A stretch of 64,000 nucleotides of DNA from Ammoniphilus sp. YIM 78166 (GTDB taxonomy: Bacteria; Bacillota; Bacilli; Aneurinibacillales; RAOX-1): positions 279,086 to 343,085 of the forward strand of contig NZ_SDLR01000005.1 in NCBI RefSeq assembly GCF_004522215.1, in the 5' to 3' direction. Below, piece by piece: positions 32,513 through 42,287 of the stretch (position 1 is its first letter; the number at the start of each line of letters is the position of its first letter). A program made the translations under genes and the position numbers. The notes under the pieces are model-generated. The model was not told the origin of the DNA. It made no database searches and saw nothing but the letters and a program-made list of their open reading frames with translations.

Positions 32513-35500
32513 TTACTTTGTACTCTTGCTCCCTGTTTGCTTACCCGATTGTAATTTTCCCGCTCCCGCTTGAGCCTGAACGATGCTTGGCACGTCGGCT
32601 GCTGAATCCATCGAAGTATACAAGGTAGGTGTCCAGTTCACGGGACTCAATGTTCCGTGGGCTTCCGCCAGGTTGACTTCCTGTCCGTTTACAACGGATC
32701 CTTCGTCGGTAAATTGAGTACCTCCCCATACTTGAACGATGGATGTTGCCGGTGTTCCTTCTGCGAGCGCAAAGTAGTTATTCTGGGAGTAAATCTTCGA
32801 TTCATGTCCGACTCCAATGGAGTAGAGATAAGGGTACTGTTCGTGATTTTGCGACGCTTCATAAAGATTATTGTAAAGGTGAACTTGACCGTAACGTACC
32901 CGTGGTGCGCGCTGGGTCACATTCTTATAGTAATTGTGATGGAACGTGATTCTTTCTTTTCCTGCATCTGCGGTATAGCTGTCACTTCCTCCGACCAGCG
33001 TAGTCTTGTCATGGTCATGGAAGAAGTTATAGGAAACCGTGATTAAATCCGAAGCATTTGTAATATCCATAAAACCGTCATACTGTTCGTAATGCTTTCC
33101 AAAATACTCCAGGTTTCGATCTCGATGACCGCCATCCGTAAAGGTATTATGATCAATCCAAATATGTGTCGCGCCTTTCACTGTAATACTGTCAAACGCT
33201 GCATTCCAGTTTCCGGTGCTGCCGTCCGTCGGATCCCATTGCGGGAAATAATCGAACGTGTTCTCGAATTGAATGTTTCGGATAATGACATTATCCACAT
33301 TTTGAATCATGAGGTTTCCGCCAAGAATCTTGGCGTTTGAACCAGGCAACCCTACAAGGGTCGTGTTGGAGCCGATATGAATCTGGATATTCTTTCCTTG
33401 GTTCTTTTCTGAAGCAGCACGAGCCGTTTCCAGCGATCCGGTCGGTACGGAATCTCTTCCCCATACAGCCGGATCATACGCCGCTAGGTAGGCTTCAAAA
33501 TCATAGGCCGGATCCTGATAATATTCCTTCCCTACTGGCTGGTCTTGCTCATCTACATTCATATCGATCGTGCCTTTCACGTAGATGATCTTTGGTGTGG
33601 CGTTGGCAGCATTCTTGCTGTTATCTCCGCCTAAGGCTTGAATCAGTTCGCTGCGCTTAGTCACGATATGGATGTTGGATGGGTCGGCATTTGCTCCGCC
33701 AGTGGTTCCCGTCGTAAAGGAGCCCCAACCATCATTCACGCCAAGCGTCTGTTTGCCGATATCCGTTGTGCTTGTATCCAAGACATGAACCGTCACAGGT
33801 ACCAAGAACTCGCCAAAGTGGAAGTGAAGCGTGGTTTCACCTTCTGGCAATTGCGCTAAGTAAAACGTTTTAAGGGTAATCATATTTCCGTCAACCGCAT
33901 AATCGGAAGCTCGAAGTACCTTTTCACCGCTCGTGATGCGAGTTAAAGCATATCCGTTGTTTTGGACAGTTACTTCCAAATCAGCTTGGTTGGCTGTATT
34001 TTTATCAAAAGTCAAGGATGTGACGACGATGGCAGGTGACAACTGAACCTTCGGCATTACGACCGGAATGGAAGGATCCCATCCATCGAAAATTTGTGGA
34101 ATCGTCATGCTAGCCTCTTCCCCTGTCAGTTGGGTAGCGATTTGTCGCGCGTAAGGCTTCGCACCAGGGCCATAGCTGTTATATTCCGAGAAAAAGCTTT
34201 CTTTGCAGCTTCCCGCACAAGATGTAGCCCAACCGGCATCGAGGAAGTTTTTCGAATCGATCAACGTATTAATGAAGCTCACTCTGGCATAATCCTTCCA
34301 TGCCCGACCCAGATCATACAAACCTCGAGCCGAAGGATCATCTACGATCTGAGAATTCAGGAAGACATACCCTTTGTCCGTTGTATTTCTTTGCGCCCCG
34401 GCCGTGATATGTCCACCTCCACCGGTGTGGCTGACCAACACGAGCTTCACATTGTCCATCACCACCGCTGGAGCTTCCCCGAAGATGAAGTCAACATCCC
34501 CTTGGATGATGCTGTTGCGGAAGTAATGGCGTCCTTTTCCAGAAGGATTCAAGCCGTTATACAAGGTATCTTGGTAGCCTACTAATTTTACCGATTCAAA
34601 TACCGCCATGTCGCTCTTGAGTGACACAGCAACCGCTTGGGCCACTTCCGAACGGGGGCCTGCACTGTTTTCTATCGTGAGATTAGTTGCGGTAAAATAA
34701 TCTGCCGCGACGGCCACCGTTTGACTTAGGAAGGTGTTTCCAGTATGACCTGGCTTGCCTTGGGTCACCGCGGTACCGGCATAATCTCCATACGTGATGG
34801 TGGTCTTATCCATGCCTGCGCCGACGAGGCTAACATAAGGTCGATCGACAACTAGCTTTTCTGTATACGTTCCCGGTGCGATATAGATCACGGTTCTTTC
34901 CGTATTATTCGCCGGGATGCTATTCACAGCTGCTTGAACGGTGGAGAAAACTTGGATTCCATCTGCGTTTGCGTTCTTGTCTACCGTAAGCACTTTGGCA
35001 GGAAGAACCTTGGTTTCCTCTGAATCCGGGCTTTCCGCCTTCGGATTCACGGCAGATACCACATAATAGTACGTGGTTCCATTGGTAACCTTTGCATCCA
35101 CAAACGATGTTTCACGTGTGGAAGCTAGGGTTTTATAGGGACCGCCGCTTGTCGAAGCTCTTTTTACATGATAGGAAACGGCACCAGCTGTACGCGGCCA
35201 AGATAGGCTTACGCTTCCTTCATCCGCCATTGCTTGAACCCCAACCGGTCTCCTTGGTGCACCAGGTACAGGAACGTAAGGCTTAGCCTGTTGCTGATTT
35301 GAGATCATGCTGACCTGTTCCGTATTAGCCGCCGTGACCACATAGTAATACACGATGCCATTCTCCGCTGTCGTATCCGAGAAGCTTGTCCCGTTCACAT
35401 GGCTCAGCCCTTCATACGGCCCGCCGTTTACGGAGCTTCGTTTCACCTCGTAATGGGTTGCCTTGGCAACAGCGGTCCATTCCAAGTCCACCTTGTGGTT

Positions 35501-36877
35501 TCCAGGTACGACACTTGTTAATATAGGGGCGCCTATTGGTGCCGCGGGAGTAGCGGACAGCAACGCGGTCGAACCGAGTCCGCCGACATTTCCTGCCGAA
35601 AGCTCATAATAGTATTCCGTTCCGTTGGATAGCTTCGTATCCAAATAGGAAGTAACCGTAAGCTTATCTGAGTCGCCTTTCGTCAACGGGATGAACGGAC
35701 CATTCGGCGTAGTGCTTCTCTGAAGCTTGTAGAAAGTGGCACCAGGCACCTCGTCCCAGGTTAACGTCAATTGACTGTCTCTGACTACAGCCTTAAAGTT
35801 TTGGATATCCGCCGTTGGGGGTTCCACGCTGTTCGGGTATCCCTCCGCTTCATTGGAGAAATCACTTTCCCCGTTGGCGCCCACAGCTGTTACTTTGTAA
35901 TAATAAGACTGGTTGTTGGTCAACCCTTCCGTATCGGAATAGTGGTTGCCCGGCACCCCACTGGCAATCATGGTGTAGGCGCCGCCTTTGACATCGCTGC
36001 GATAGACATTGTAAGCGTCTACCCCGCTAGCCGCATTCCAAGTCAGCTCCACACGGCGGTTTGCACCTTCAGCCTTAAGATTTTGGGGCGTAGTGACGGC
36101 TTGTTCACAGACGATAATATTATCGAGATACAGGCTCCCGAGAGAAGATCCTGCCGTTCTGGCTTGAATCTTGGCAATATGGCTTACGGGATTGGAAAAT
36201 TTCACATTGCCTTGGTATTCGCCATTAATATAGTAGTCCGCCGTATTGCTGTTGATGTCGGCCACATACTTCACGGTGTACCATTTGTTCGCTTCGATTT
36301 TGACGGGAGAAGACCCGACATTCAAGGATAGAGCGAGTTTGTTATTATTGTCCACTAACTCTAACGCATAAGAGTCGCCGATCACCTTGGGTTCCATGAA
36401 ATCGAGCTGTGCGGTGATTCCCGTCTGGCCCGTTACCGGAGTAAATTCATAGACCACGCTTCCTCTACGACCTGCATTCGCGTTATCATTGACCCACAAT
36501 ACATTCGTCGAATTGCCCGCAATTTCCGGCGAAATATTGGAAGCAGGTGCCGTTTCCGTTGGCGAATACCAGCTATTGGTTCTCGATGCGAGATCCTTGG
36601 TGTTCACTACTGTCAAGTTATTGATCTCGGACTGTTCGAGAAGCGAGCTGTACCCAGGTGGGGTGACACCAAGCGTTCTGCTTTCGAAATCATCGTTAAG
36701 AATGAAAGCCTGGGTTTGGGTTTGCGATAGTTCTGTTTCATTCGCGTTATCAGACTGGGCGGAGTAATCAGATGAAACAACCGCTTCCTCTGCCTGTACA
36801 TTCCCCACCATGGGAAGATTAGTAGCCAGCAAGAGCAGACAAAGTATCACGCGAATCATTTTCTTGATCTGGTGCAT
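32513..36877 (-). CDS. secreted pectinesterase (CE8)-pectate lyase (PL1) multidomain enzyme
   Basis: A 1454-residue exported protein. The signal peptide is residues 1-29 (cut after VQA). A LamG-like beta-sandwich spans about 60-258 and four fibronectin type III repeats about 262-628. A pectin methylesterase beta-helix covers 630-940 with the catalytic residues of the family: Asp770 (GYQDTLY), Asp796 (GDVDFIFG) and Arg858 (LGRAW). An X2-type immunoglobulin-like module covers about 948-1035. A PL1 pectate lyase covers about 1045-1440 with WIDHNTF, the calcium-site region DGFMDITNASD and the catalytic RAPRVR (1323-1328). The chain would demethylate pectin and cleave the resulting polygalacturonate. 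No cell-wall anchor or S-layer domain is seen, so it is probably released. It is monocistronic with its own terminator. Confidence 0.93.
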   Translation of the reverse strand: MHQIKKMIRVILCLLLLATNLPMVGNVQAEEAVVSSDYSAQSDNANETELSQTQTQAFILNDDFESRTLGVTPPGYSSLLEQSEINNLTVVNTKDLASRTNSWYSPTETAPASNISPEIAGNSTNVLWVNDNANAGRRGSVVYEFTPVTGQTGITAQLDFMEPKVIGDSYALELVDNNNKLALSLNVGSSPVKIEANKWYTVKYVADINSNTADYYINGEYQGNVKFSNPVSHIAKIQARTAGSSLGSLYLDNIIVCEQAVTTPQNLKAEGANRRVELTWNAASGVDAYNVYRSDVKGGAYTMIASGVPGNHYSDTEGLTNNQSYYYKVTAVGANGESDFSNEAEGYPNSVEPPTADIQNFKAVVRDSQLTLTWDEVPGATFYKLQRSTTPNGPFIPLTKGDSDKLTVTSYLDTKLSNGTEYYYELSAGNVGGLGSTALLSATPAAPIGAPILTSVVPGNHKVDLEWTAVAKATHYEVKRSSVNGGPYEGLSHVNGTSFSDTTAENGIVYYYVVTAANTEQVSMISNQQQAKPYVPVPGAPRRPVGVQAMADEGSVSLSWPRTAGAVSYHVKRASTSGGPYKTLASTRETSFVDAKVTNGTTYYYVVSAVNPKAESPDSEETKVLPAKVLTVDKNANADGIQVFSTVQAAVNSIPANNTERTVIYIAPGTYTEKLVVDRPYVSLVGAGMDKTTITYGDYAGTAVTQGKPGHTGNTFLSQTVAVAADYFTATNLTIENSAGPRSEVAQAVAVSLKSDMAVFESVKLVGYQDTLYNGLNPSGKGRHYFRNSIIQGDVDFIFGEAPAVVMDNVKLVLVSHTGGGGHITAGAQRNTTDKGYVFLNSQIVDDPSARGLYDLGRAWKDYARVSFINTLIDSKNFLDAGWATSCAGSCKESFFSEYNSYGPGAKPYARQIATQLTGEEASMTIPQIFDGWDPSIPVVMPKVQLSPAIVVTSLTFDKNTANQADLEVTVQNNGYALTRITSGEKVLRASDYAVDGNMITLKTFYLAQLPEGETTLHFHFGEFLVPVTVHVLDTSTTDIGKQTLGVNDGWGSFTTGTTGGANADPSNIHIVTKRSELIQALGGDNSKNAANATPKIIYVKGTIDMNVDEQDQPVGKEYYQDPAYDFEAYLAAYDPAVWGRDSVPTGSLETARAASEKNQGKNIQIHIGSNTTLVGLPGSNAKILGGNLMIQNVDNVIIRNIQFENTFDYFPQWDPTDGSTGNWNAAFDSITVKGATHIWIDHNTFTDGGHRDRNLEYFGKHYEQYDGFMDITNASDLITVSYNFFHDHDKTTLVGGSDSYTADAGKERITFHHNYYKNVTQRAPRVRYGQVHLYNNLYEASQNHEQYPYLYSIGVGHESKIYSQNNYFALAEGTPATSIVQVWGGTQFTDEGSVVNGQEVNLAEAHGTLSPVNWTPTLYTSMDSAADVPSIVQAQAGAGKLQSGKQTGSKSTK

Positions 36878-37075
36878 GTTGTATTAAACCTCCTTGTTAT
36901 CTATCACTCAATAAATCTACCATTCTCTTACTCTATTACGCTCTGCACACTCCCCTCTTTTTGGACGCCCTTGGCCCTATTATCGATAGCACGTGCTCCT
37001 TTTGCTATAATCATCTGGTTGGATATCTCATGATTATTGGCCTTAGACCGCCGATGGAGACTGTAGAGAGTGTCA

Positions 37076-38578
37076 TTACTTCATCTTTTCCTGATACGCC
37101 TGATTGATCTCCTCGATGATCCGGTCGCCGCCGTTGGCTCGCCATTCTTCCAATGCTCGCTCATATCCTTCTTCATTCATGACACCCAGGATAAAATCAT
37201 ACGTGGCTTCGGTAATGATTCTACTAAGAGCTTCGCCCCTTTCTGCACGAGTTGGGGAGAGAAGGCCGCTTGTAGGATCATGGACCACGATTTGCCTGTT
37301 ATCCTCAATCAATCGGTAGATCTTCTTTTGAAGCTCACCCATGCTTCCTTGAGTCAGATACCTGATATCCGAGGTGCGAAAGGCGGTATTGTAGGCCTCC
37401 ACTTCTTGCTTCCGAAGGTCTCTCGTATCGGGCGTTACCTTTGCCGCACCGTCTTCCGTCCTCACGTAATGCCGTCCCTCTATCCCATACGTGATGAGGT
37501 TGTTGACCTCCTCAGAAAGCAATTGGTCAAAGAATTGCAAGATCTGGCGAAGCTCGGTCTCTGTCTTGACACTGGTCTTGGGGAATAAATACAGCCCCCC
37601 CAAACCCGTTCCTCCCCATGTCCGCTCTCCTAATGGCCCCTTGATGCGATTAAGGATATCCACTTCCGCATGAGGATCCTGTTTCTTGACTCGATTGTTG
37701 GAGGAAAGAACCAGCAGGTTGGAAATCATCATCCCCGCTTCTCCCGAAGCAAAACGGTCTTCCTGCTGCGTTTTACTAGTTATCGTAAAATCTGGATTTA
37801 TGATCCCTTCCTCATAAAGCCTCTTCATAAATTTCATCGCATTCCTATACTCTATGGTCATAAAATCTGGGGTCAGTCTGCCGTTCACCCATCCCCAATG
37901 GTTGGGAGCGCCAAAATACGTAGCGATGTTTTTAAAAGCCCCGTAAACTAAGTCATTGCGGTCAATCAGCCCATAGGTGTCATGTTTGCCGTTCCCGTCA
38001 GGGTCATGAATAGTAAAGGCTTTCAACACTTGATATAATTCATCAAGGCTTTTGGGCTCCTGGAGTCCCAGCTTAACCAACCAGTCCTTGCGGAATTGGA
38101 TTCCTTGGCGGGACATCGGCAACTCCCAGTATAGACCGTAATACTTCCCGTAGTAGGCCCCGCTGTCCATGATCATGGGATTCATGAACTGATGGATGTT
38201 CGGATACTCATTTAAGTAAGGGCCAATCTCCCAAAACATTCCGGAGCGAATGGCGCCAACAACGGCAGGCTTTTGCAGATCAACCACTTTGACTTGGATG
38301 ACCATAGGAAGGGTGCCTGTCGTCAAGGCAGATCTCAGTTTATCCGAGTAAATCGGATCGGGTATCCAATTCAGGGTTAGGCTTGTACCCGTTTTCTCTT
38401 CCAGGGCAAGCCGAAGCAGATCAGATGGGACTTCGTTGCTGTAAAGCGCCAGCATCATGGAGATTTCCGCTGGGGAGGAGTCCCGCTCTGCCTGCTCTCC
38501 CCCACATCCCACGGAAACCAGGATCAAAGCCAGGATGCAACTCATGACGAAAATCTTTCTCATGCCCTGTTGAAACAT
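37076..38578 (-). CDS. LplA-like extracellular solute-binding lipoprotein
   Basis: A 500-residue lipoprotein with a signal peptide ending in VGC (Cys near residue 25 of the mature start). A family 1 binding fold of the LplA type follows, as found in Paenibacillaceae oligosaccharide importers. The frame is open from 38596, but ATG 38578, with GGGGTGAG upstream, is the probable start. It lies directly downstream of the AraC-type membrane regulator, whose stop is eight bases earlier. No permease genes accompany it, so it either uses permeases from another locus or serves as a sensor partner of the regulator. Confidence 0.85.
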   Translation of the reverse strand: MFQQGMRKIFVMSCILALILVSVGCGGEQAERDSSPAEISMMLALYSNEVPSDLLRLALEEKTGTSLTLNWIPDPIYSDKLRSALTTGTLPMVIQVKVVDLQKPAVVGAIRSGMFWEIGPYLNEYPNIHQFMNPMIMDSGAYYGKYYGLYWELPMSRQGIQFRKDWLVKLGLQEPKSLDELYQVLKAFTIHDPDGNGKHDTYGLIDRNDLVYGAFKNIATYFGAPNHWGWVNGRLTPDFMTIEYRNAMKFMKRLYEEGIINPDFTITSKTQQEDRFASGEAGMMISNLLVLSSNNRVKKQDPHAEVDILNRIKGPLGERTWGGTGLGGLYLFPKTSVKTETELRQILQFFDQLLSEEVNNLITYGIEGRHYVRTEDGAAKVTPDTRDLRKQEVEAYNTAFRTSDIRYLTQGSMGELQKKIYRLIEDNRQIVVHDPTSGLLSPTRAERGEALSRIITEATYDFILGVMNEEGYERALEEWRANGGDRIIEEINQAYQEKMK

Positions 38579-38585
38579 TGGTTTC

Positions 38586-40877
38586 TCACCCCTCACTCTC
38601 CATAAGTTGTAGACCTTGTGATTGAAGCTCGCGGTATTTGCCCGGCGGAACCCCTTCCCATTTTCGAAAGGAACGGATAAAATTTTGCGGATTCGTAAAG
38701 CGCAACCTTTCGGCTATCACTTTTACCGGCATGTCCGTCTCCATCAGCCATTTTTTCGCCATTTCATGACGATATTGAGAGAGATACACACTAAACGGGA
38801 CATTCATGCTTTTCTTGAAAACCGTACTCAAATAGCTAGGGTTATAATGCAGCCGTTCGGCACAGGCTTCAATGGATAAATCCGTCTCAAATTCACGATG
38901 AATGATTTCCACCATCTCCTTGGAGACGTGAAGATGGCGTACTTCCGTACGTTCTTCGATCCCGATCAAAATCGGTTCAATTAGCAACTCAAGCATCCAA
39001 CGCTCCCCCTCGTTCGGCAGATCAAGCGAGAACAACTCATCGAACAAGTTCTGCTGTCCGTTGATGAACAGCGGTTGAATGTTGTAGCTGTGAGCCAGTG
39101 TGGTTAAATTCATGAAAAGCCTCATGGCATTAAACTGCCGATCGTGAGGATGAGGGTTATTCTCGCATATTTCCCCGATTAACCGACGTAGCAAGCGCTT
39201 CGATTCCTCTCCATCCACCAGCTTAATCGCATCAAAAAGCTCTTTTTGAAGCGCAAAGGGATAAAAATAATGGAGAGGGTGATTTTCTCCTAAGTCCGCG
39301 AAGTCAATAATGGTTTGTTCGCCAAACCTTTTGCGTGAATGCAAGGCTTCTACCGCCTCTTCATAAGCTCGCGGAATCTGGCTCAACCGCTGGTGCGTTA
39401 AGCTGATTCCGATCTGAACCGGAACCGCCAGATGCTGGTTAATTTCTTCTTGTACCTGCTCTGCAAAAGCAAATAGCTCTCGGCGGAACGCTTCCACTTG
39501 CTCACCATGAGAAGTCATAATGGTAATTTGCGTACGGCCAATCACAATCGGCTGCATACGCTGATGTTGAGGAAGCCGATCAGCGATCAGCTTATTGACC
39601 GCAAACATGAACAGGTCCTCATCTTGAGAAAACGTATCCTTCCTCTCTATCTCTGTTGCCATAACAGCCAAATGGCAAAAGTCGCTGGGGATGCCAAATC
39701 GATCCATGCTTTCCGCCACTTCCTCTTCATGGGTCCCGCCCAGAACCAATTTAAGCATGAAGAAGGTTTTAAGCTGCTCGATCTGTCCTTGCAGCTGTTC
39801 TCTCAATTCTTGCTGGGTGCGGAACAGCCGTTGAACCTGGTCGCCAATCACGTGAATCTCATCCGTGTGCTTCGCTTTAGCAGGCTCTTCGAGCTGATCA
39901 GTAAGCAGCTGATACAGGGACAAGATTGGTCGCATCATTCGCCTGGAACCCATCCAGGACAAGAAAATAAAAAGAAGCAAAAGAACTGCGCATAAGGACA
40001 GCGTAAACCAGCCAATGCCATGGGACTGTTGATTCAGATGGGCCTTCGGAACAAGCGATACGTAGGTCCAGCCGTTAAAATCCGATTTACGATAGGTGGC
40101 TGTGTATTCTTGGTTATCCAACGAAATGGGCAATTGTCCCTCAGATGGAGTAAGTTGGACGAGCTTCTCACGAATCACGGCCGTATCCAGGGTGCCTCGT
40201 CCCTGCGTCCAAATCACGTTTTGATTTTCGTCCCATAAAAGCAGCGATTCGTGCTCTGAATCGAAGGAGATCTTATCAACAAGAGAACAAGCAGGAATAG
40301 TAATGACTGCCATACCGACAGGATCGAAAGCCGTTAATGGGAGTTTTTTCACGAGCTGGATTTCTTGACCACAACTCGCCTGAGTGGACGACCCATTCCT
40401 GGTATTCTCACGGACCAGCCACCGGGATGAAGAAGGGTGTTTCATCAGATGGACATAGTCCGGATCAAGCACATCACTCAAACGGTAGATCCCCTTGTTA
40501 TTGAGGAACCAATGGCCGGCCGTACTGAACAACGTGATATCTGAAATGCCCGTGTCCATCCTCTGCAGATAATTCAGCTCAGATTTCAATTGATTAAAGA
40601 ACTTAAATTCACGTGGGTCTAAAGGTTTGTTTATCACTTCCTGAACGGTGTAGGAACCTAGAAAATGAGTTGAGGAGTGATCTACCATCTTTAATATTTG
40701 TTCAACATGAGCCTGAACTTGAGCAACACTTAACTCTTTCTGAGCATTTACATTCTTTTGTACCACACCCGACGAATGAGTATAGAAAAAAAGACCTAAT
40801 AAAATAACAGGCAGTGAAGTGATAGTAAAACCAAAAAGCATCAATCGGATAGAATATGAGATCGTACGGTCTTTCAC
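38586..40877 (-). CDS. membrane-anchored AraC-family regulator (YtdP-like)
   Basis: A 763-residue protein. One membrane helix lies at about residues 10-32, followed by an extracytoplasmic sensory region of about 250 residues and a second helix at about 285-305. A HAMP-like linker and a cytosolic helical region lead to a C-terminal AraC double helix-turn-helix at about 655-755 (LSIEACAERLHYNPSYLSTVFKKSMNVPFSVYLSQYR, then PVKVIAERLRFTNPQNFIRSFRKWEGVPPGKYR). This one-component membrane layout is typical of Bacillus YtdP and many Paenibacillus regulators of polysaccharide utilisation. It is cotranscribed with the LplA-like binding protein and lies beside the pectinase gene, so control of pectin use is likely. 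Confidence 0.88.
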   Translation of the reverse strand: MKDRTISYSIRLMLFGFTITSLPVILLGLFFYTHSSGVVQKNVNAQKELSVAQVQAHVEQILKMVDHSSTHFLGSYTVQEVINKPLDPREFKFFNQLKSELNYLQRMDTGISDITLFSTAGHWFLNNKGIYRLSDVLDPDYVHLMKHPSSSRWLVRENTRNGSSTQASCGQEIQLVKKLPLTAFDPVGMAVITIPACSLVDKISFDSEHESLLLWDENQNVIWTQGRGTLDTAVIREKLVQLTPSEGQLPISLDNQEYTATYRKSDFNGWTYVSLVPKAHLNQQSHGIGWFTLSLCAVLLLLFIFLSWMGSRRMMRPILSLYQLLTDQLEEPAKAKHTDEIHVIGDQVQRLFRTQQELREQLQGQIEQLKTFFMLKLVLGGTHEEEVAESMDRFGIPSDFCHLAVMATEIERKDTFSQDEDLFMFAVNKLIADRLPQHQRMQPIVIGRTQITIMTSHGEQVEAFRRELFAFAEQVQEEINQHLAVPVQIGISLTHQRLSQIPRAYEEAVEALHSRKRFGEQTIIDFADLGENHPLHYFYPFALQKELFDAIKLVDGEESKRLLRRLIGEICENNPHPHDRQFNAMRLFMNLTTLAHSYNIQPLFINGQQNLFDELFSLDLPNEGERWMLELLIEPILIGIEERTEVRHLHVSKEMVEIIHREFETDLSIEACAERLHYNPSYLSTVFKKSMNVPFSVYLSQYRHEMAKKWLMETDMPVKVIAERLRFTNPQNFIRSFRKWEGVPPGKYRELQSQGLQLMESEG

Positions 40878-41118
40878 TGGGGGCTCTCCTCCGCGAGGTT
40901 AGTAGAAAGAAAACGCTTTAAATCCATTGGAAGTTTAAAAAATATTAAAACAACAACAGCAAAAATAATAACGTTGTTATTTTGACTTTAATATAAAAGT
41001 TTCAAGCGATCAATATGTCTAATTTCACAAAATTTTAATAGTTTCAACGGCAAATTCCATAAAATAATGCCTAACTGGTTAAACTAACCATATACCGAAT
41101 AAGGAGATAGGACTCTAT

Positions 41119-42207
41119 ATGGTTGAAAACGGAAAAATAAGTCCTTCACAATTTACCTTACTAACCATCTTGTTAAATCTTGGAGGAAATATCTTAGTGG
41201 TTCCTTCCATGCTTGCAGGTACAGCGAAACAAGATAGCTGGATTGCAGGAAGCCTCTGTCTCGCTATCGGATTAGTTTTAGTCTGGTTATACACTCGTTT
41301 GGGCGAATGTTTTGCAAACATGACGCTAATAGAAATAAATGAAAAACTATTTGGCAAATGGATCGGAACCTTGATCTCTATTTATTATCTCATCATTTTT
41401 ATCACTACTGGTGCAGGTACGATAAGAAATGTGTCAGACTTTCTAGCTACCCAAATTATTCCAGAAACTCCTATCCTCTATATTGCTTCCCTGTTTGTCG
41501 TCGTTGTGGTTATGGGCGCATCCCTCGGTTTAGAAACCTTTTCCCGAGCGGCAGAGATCTTTTTTCCATGGATTGCATTACTCTTTTTCATATTATTTGC
41601 TTTGCTACTCCCAGAAATAAACATCGAACATATTCAACCCGTTCTGGGGGATGGCTTCAAACCTATTGTTGAAGGTATCTATGCATTGATCGGATACCCG
41701 TTTCTCCAAAATGTGGCTCTATTAATGATTTTCCCTTATGTAAACCGGATACCTAAAGCAAAACAAGCATTTTATGTGGGGACATGGATTGGAGGAGGCC
41801 TGTTGGTTTTACTTGCGACCTTTAGTATCCTCATTCTTGGGGTTGAGACATCAGCAAGACATATTTATTCAACTTACACTTTAGCTAGAAAAATCAATGT
41901 AGGGGATTTTATTCAGCGAATAGAAGCCGTAGTAACCGGAATTTGGTTATTATCGGTTTTTTTTAAAGCAACGATCTTGCTGTATGGAACTTGCCTGGGT
42001 CTAAATCAAATCATCAACCTAAAGGATTATCGAAAGCTTACGTTCCCTTTTGGAATCGTCCTGGTTATCGGCTCCATTCTATACGGTCCAAACAACGTTT
42101 TTATTAGTAATTTTCATAAAAATATTTTACCTATACTTGTTTCCATATCTGGCTTGTTTTTGCCCCTGCTATCTCTAGTGATCGCTAGATTCAGGTCTCT
42201 CCCATGA
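41119..42207 (+). CDS. GerAB-type spore germination permease (orphan)
   Basis: A 362-residue membrane protein with ten predicted helices, matching the GerAB/GRXB endospore permease family: ISPSQFTLLTILLNLGGNILVVPSML at the N-terminus, ETFSRAAEIFFPW in the middle and GDFIQRIEAVVTGIWLLSVFFKATILLYG near the end. GerAB subunits bind the germinant in the inner spore membrane. It stands alone with no A or C subunit next to it, so it would have to pair with subunits encoded elsewhere, or diversify the receptor at 43718. It starts at ATG 41119, with AAGGAG 12 bases upstream. A strong bidirectional terminator follows. Confidence 0.9.
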   Translation: MVENGKISPSQFTLLTILLNLGGNILVVPSMLAGTAKQDSWIAGSLCLAIGLVLVWLYTRLGECFANMTLIEINEKLFGKWIGTLISIYYLIIFITTGAGTIRNVSDFLATQIIPETPILYIASLFVVVVVMGASLGLETFSRAAEIFFPWIALLFFILFALLLPEINIEHIQPVLGDGFKPIVEGIYALIGYPFLQNVALLMIFPYVNRIPKAKQAFYVGTWIGGGLLVLLATFSILILGVETSARHIYSTYTLARKINVGDFIQRIEAVVTGIWLLSVFFKATILLYGTCLGLNQIINLKDYRKLTFPFGIVLVIGSILYGPNNVFISNFHKNILPILVSISGLFLPLLSLVIARFRSLP

Positions 42208-42216
42208 AGATTGAAT

Positions 42217-42248
42217 AAGGAGACAGCTCCGATCAGGGCTGTCTCCTT
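42217..42248. terminator. bidirectional terminator between gerAB-like and phosphoesterase genes
   Basis: A perfect 11-bp stem AAGGAGACAGC/GCTGTCTCCTT with a 10-nt loop between two converging genes. Confidence 0.88.
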
Positions 42249-42287
42249 TGACATTCTATATTTTTGCAAAATAGACGATTTAGCCTG

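Noticed and set aside
40906..40920. Catabolite-response-like sequence AGAAAACGCTTTAA upstream of the AraC regulator
   Set aside because: It differs from the CcpA site consensus at both ends; a single weak match is not enough.
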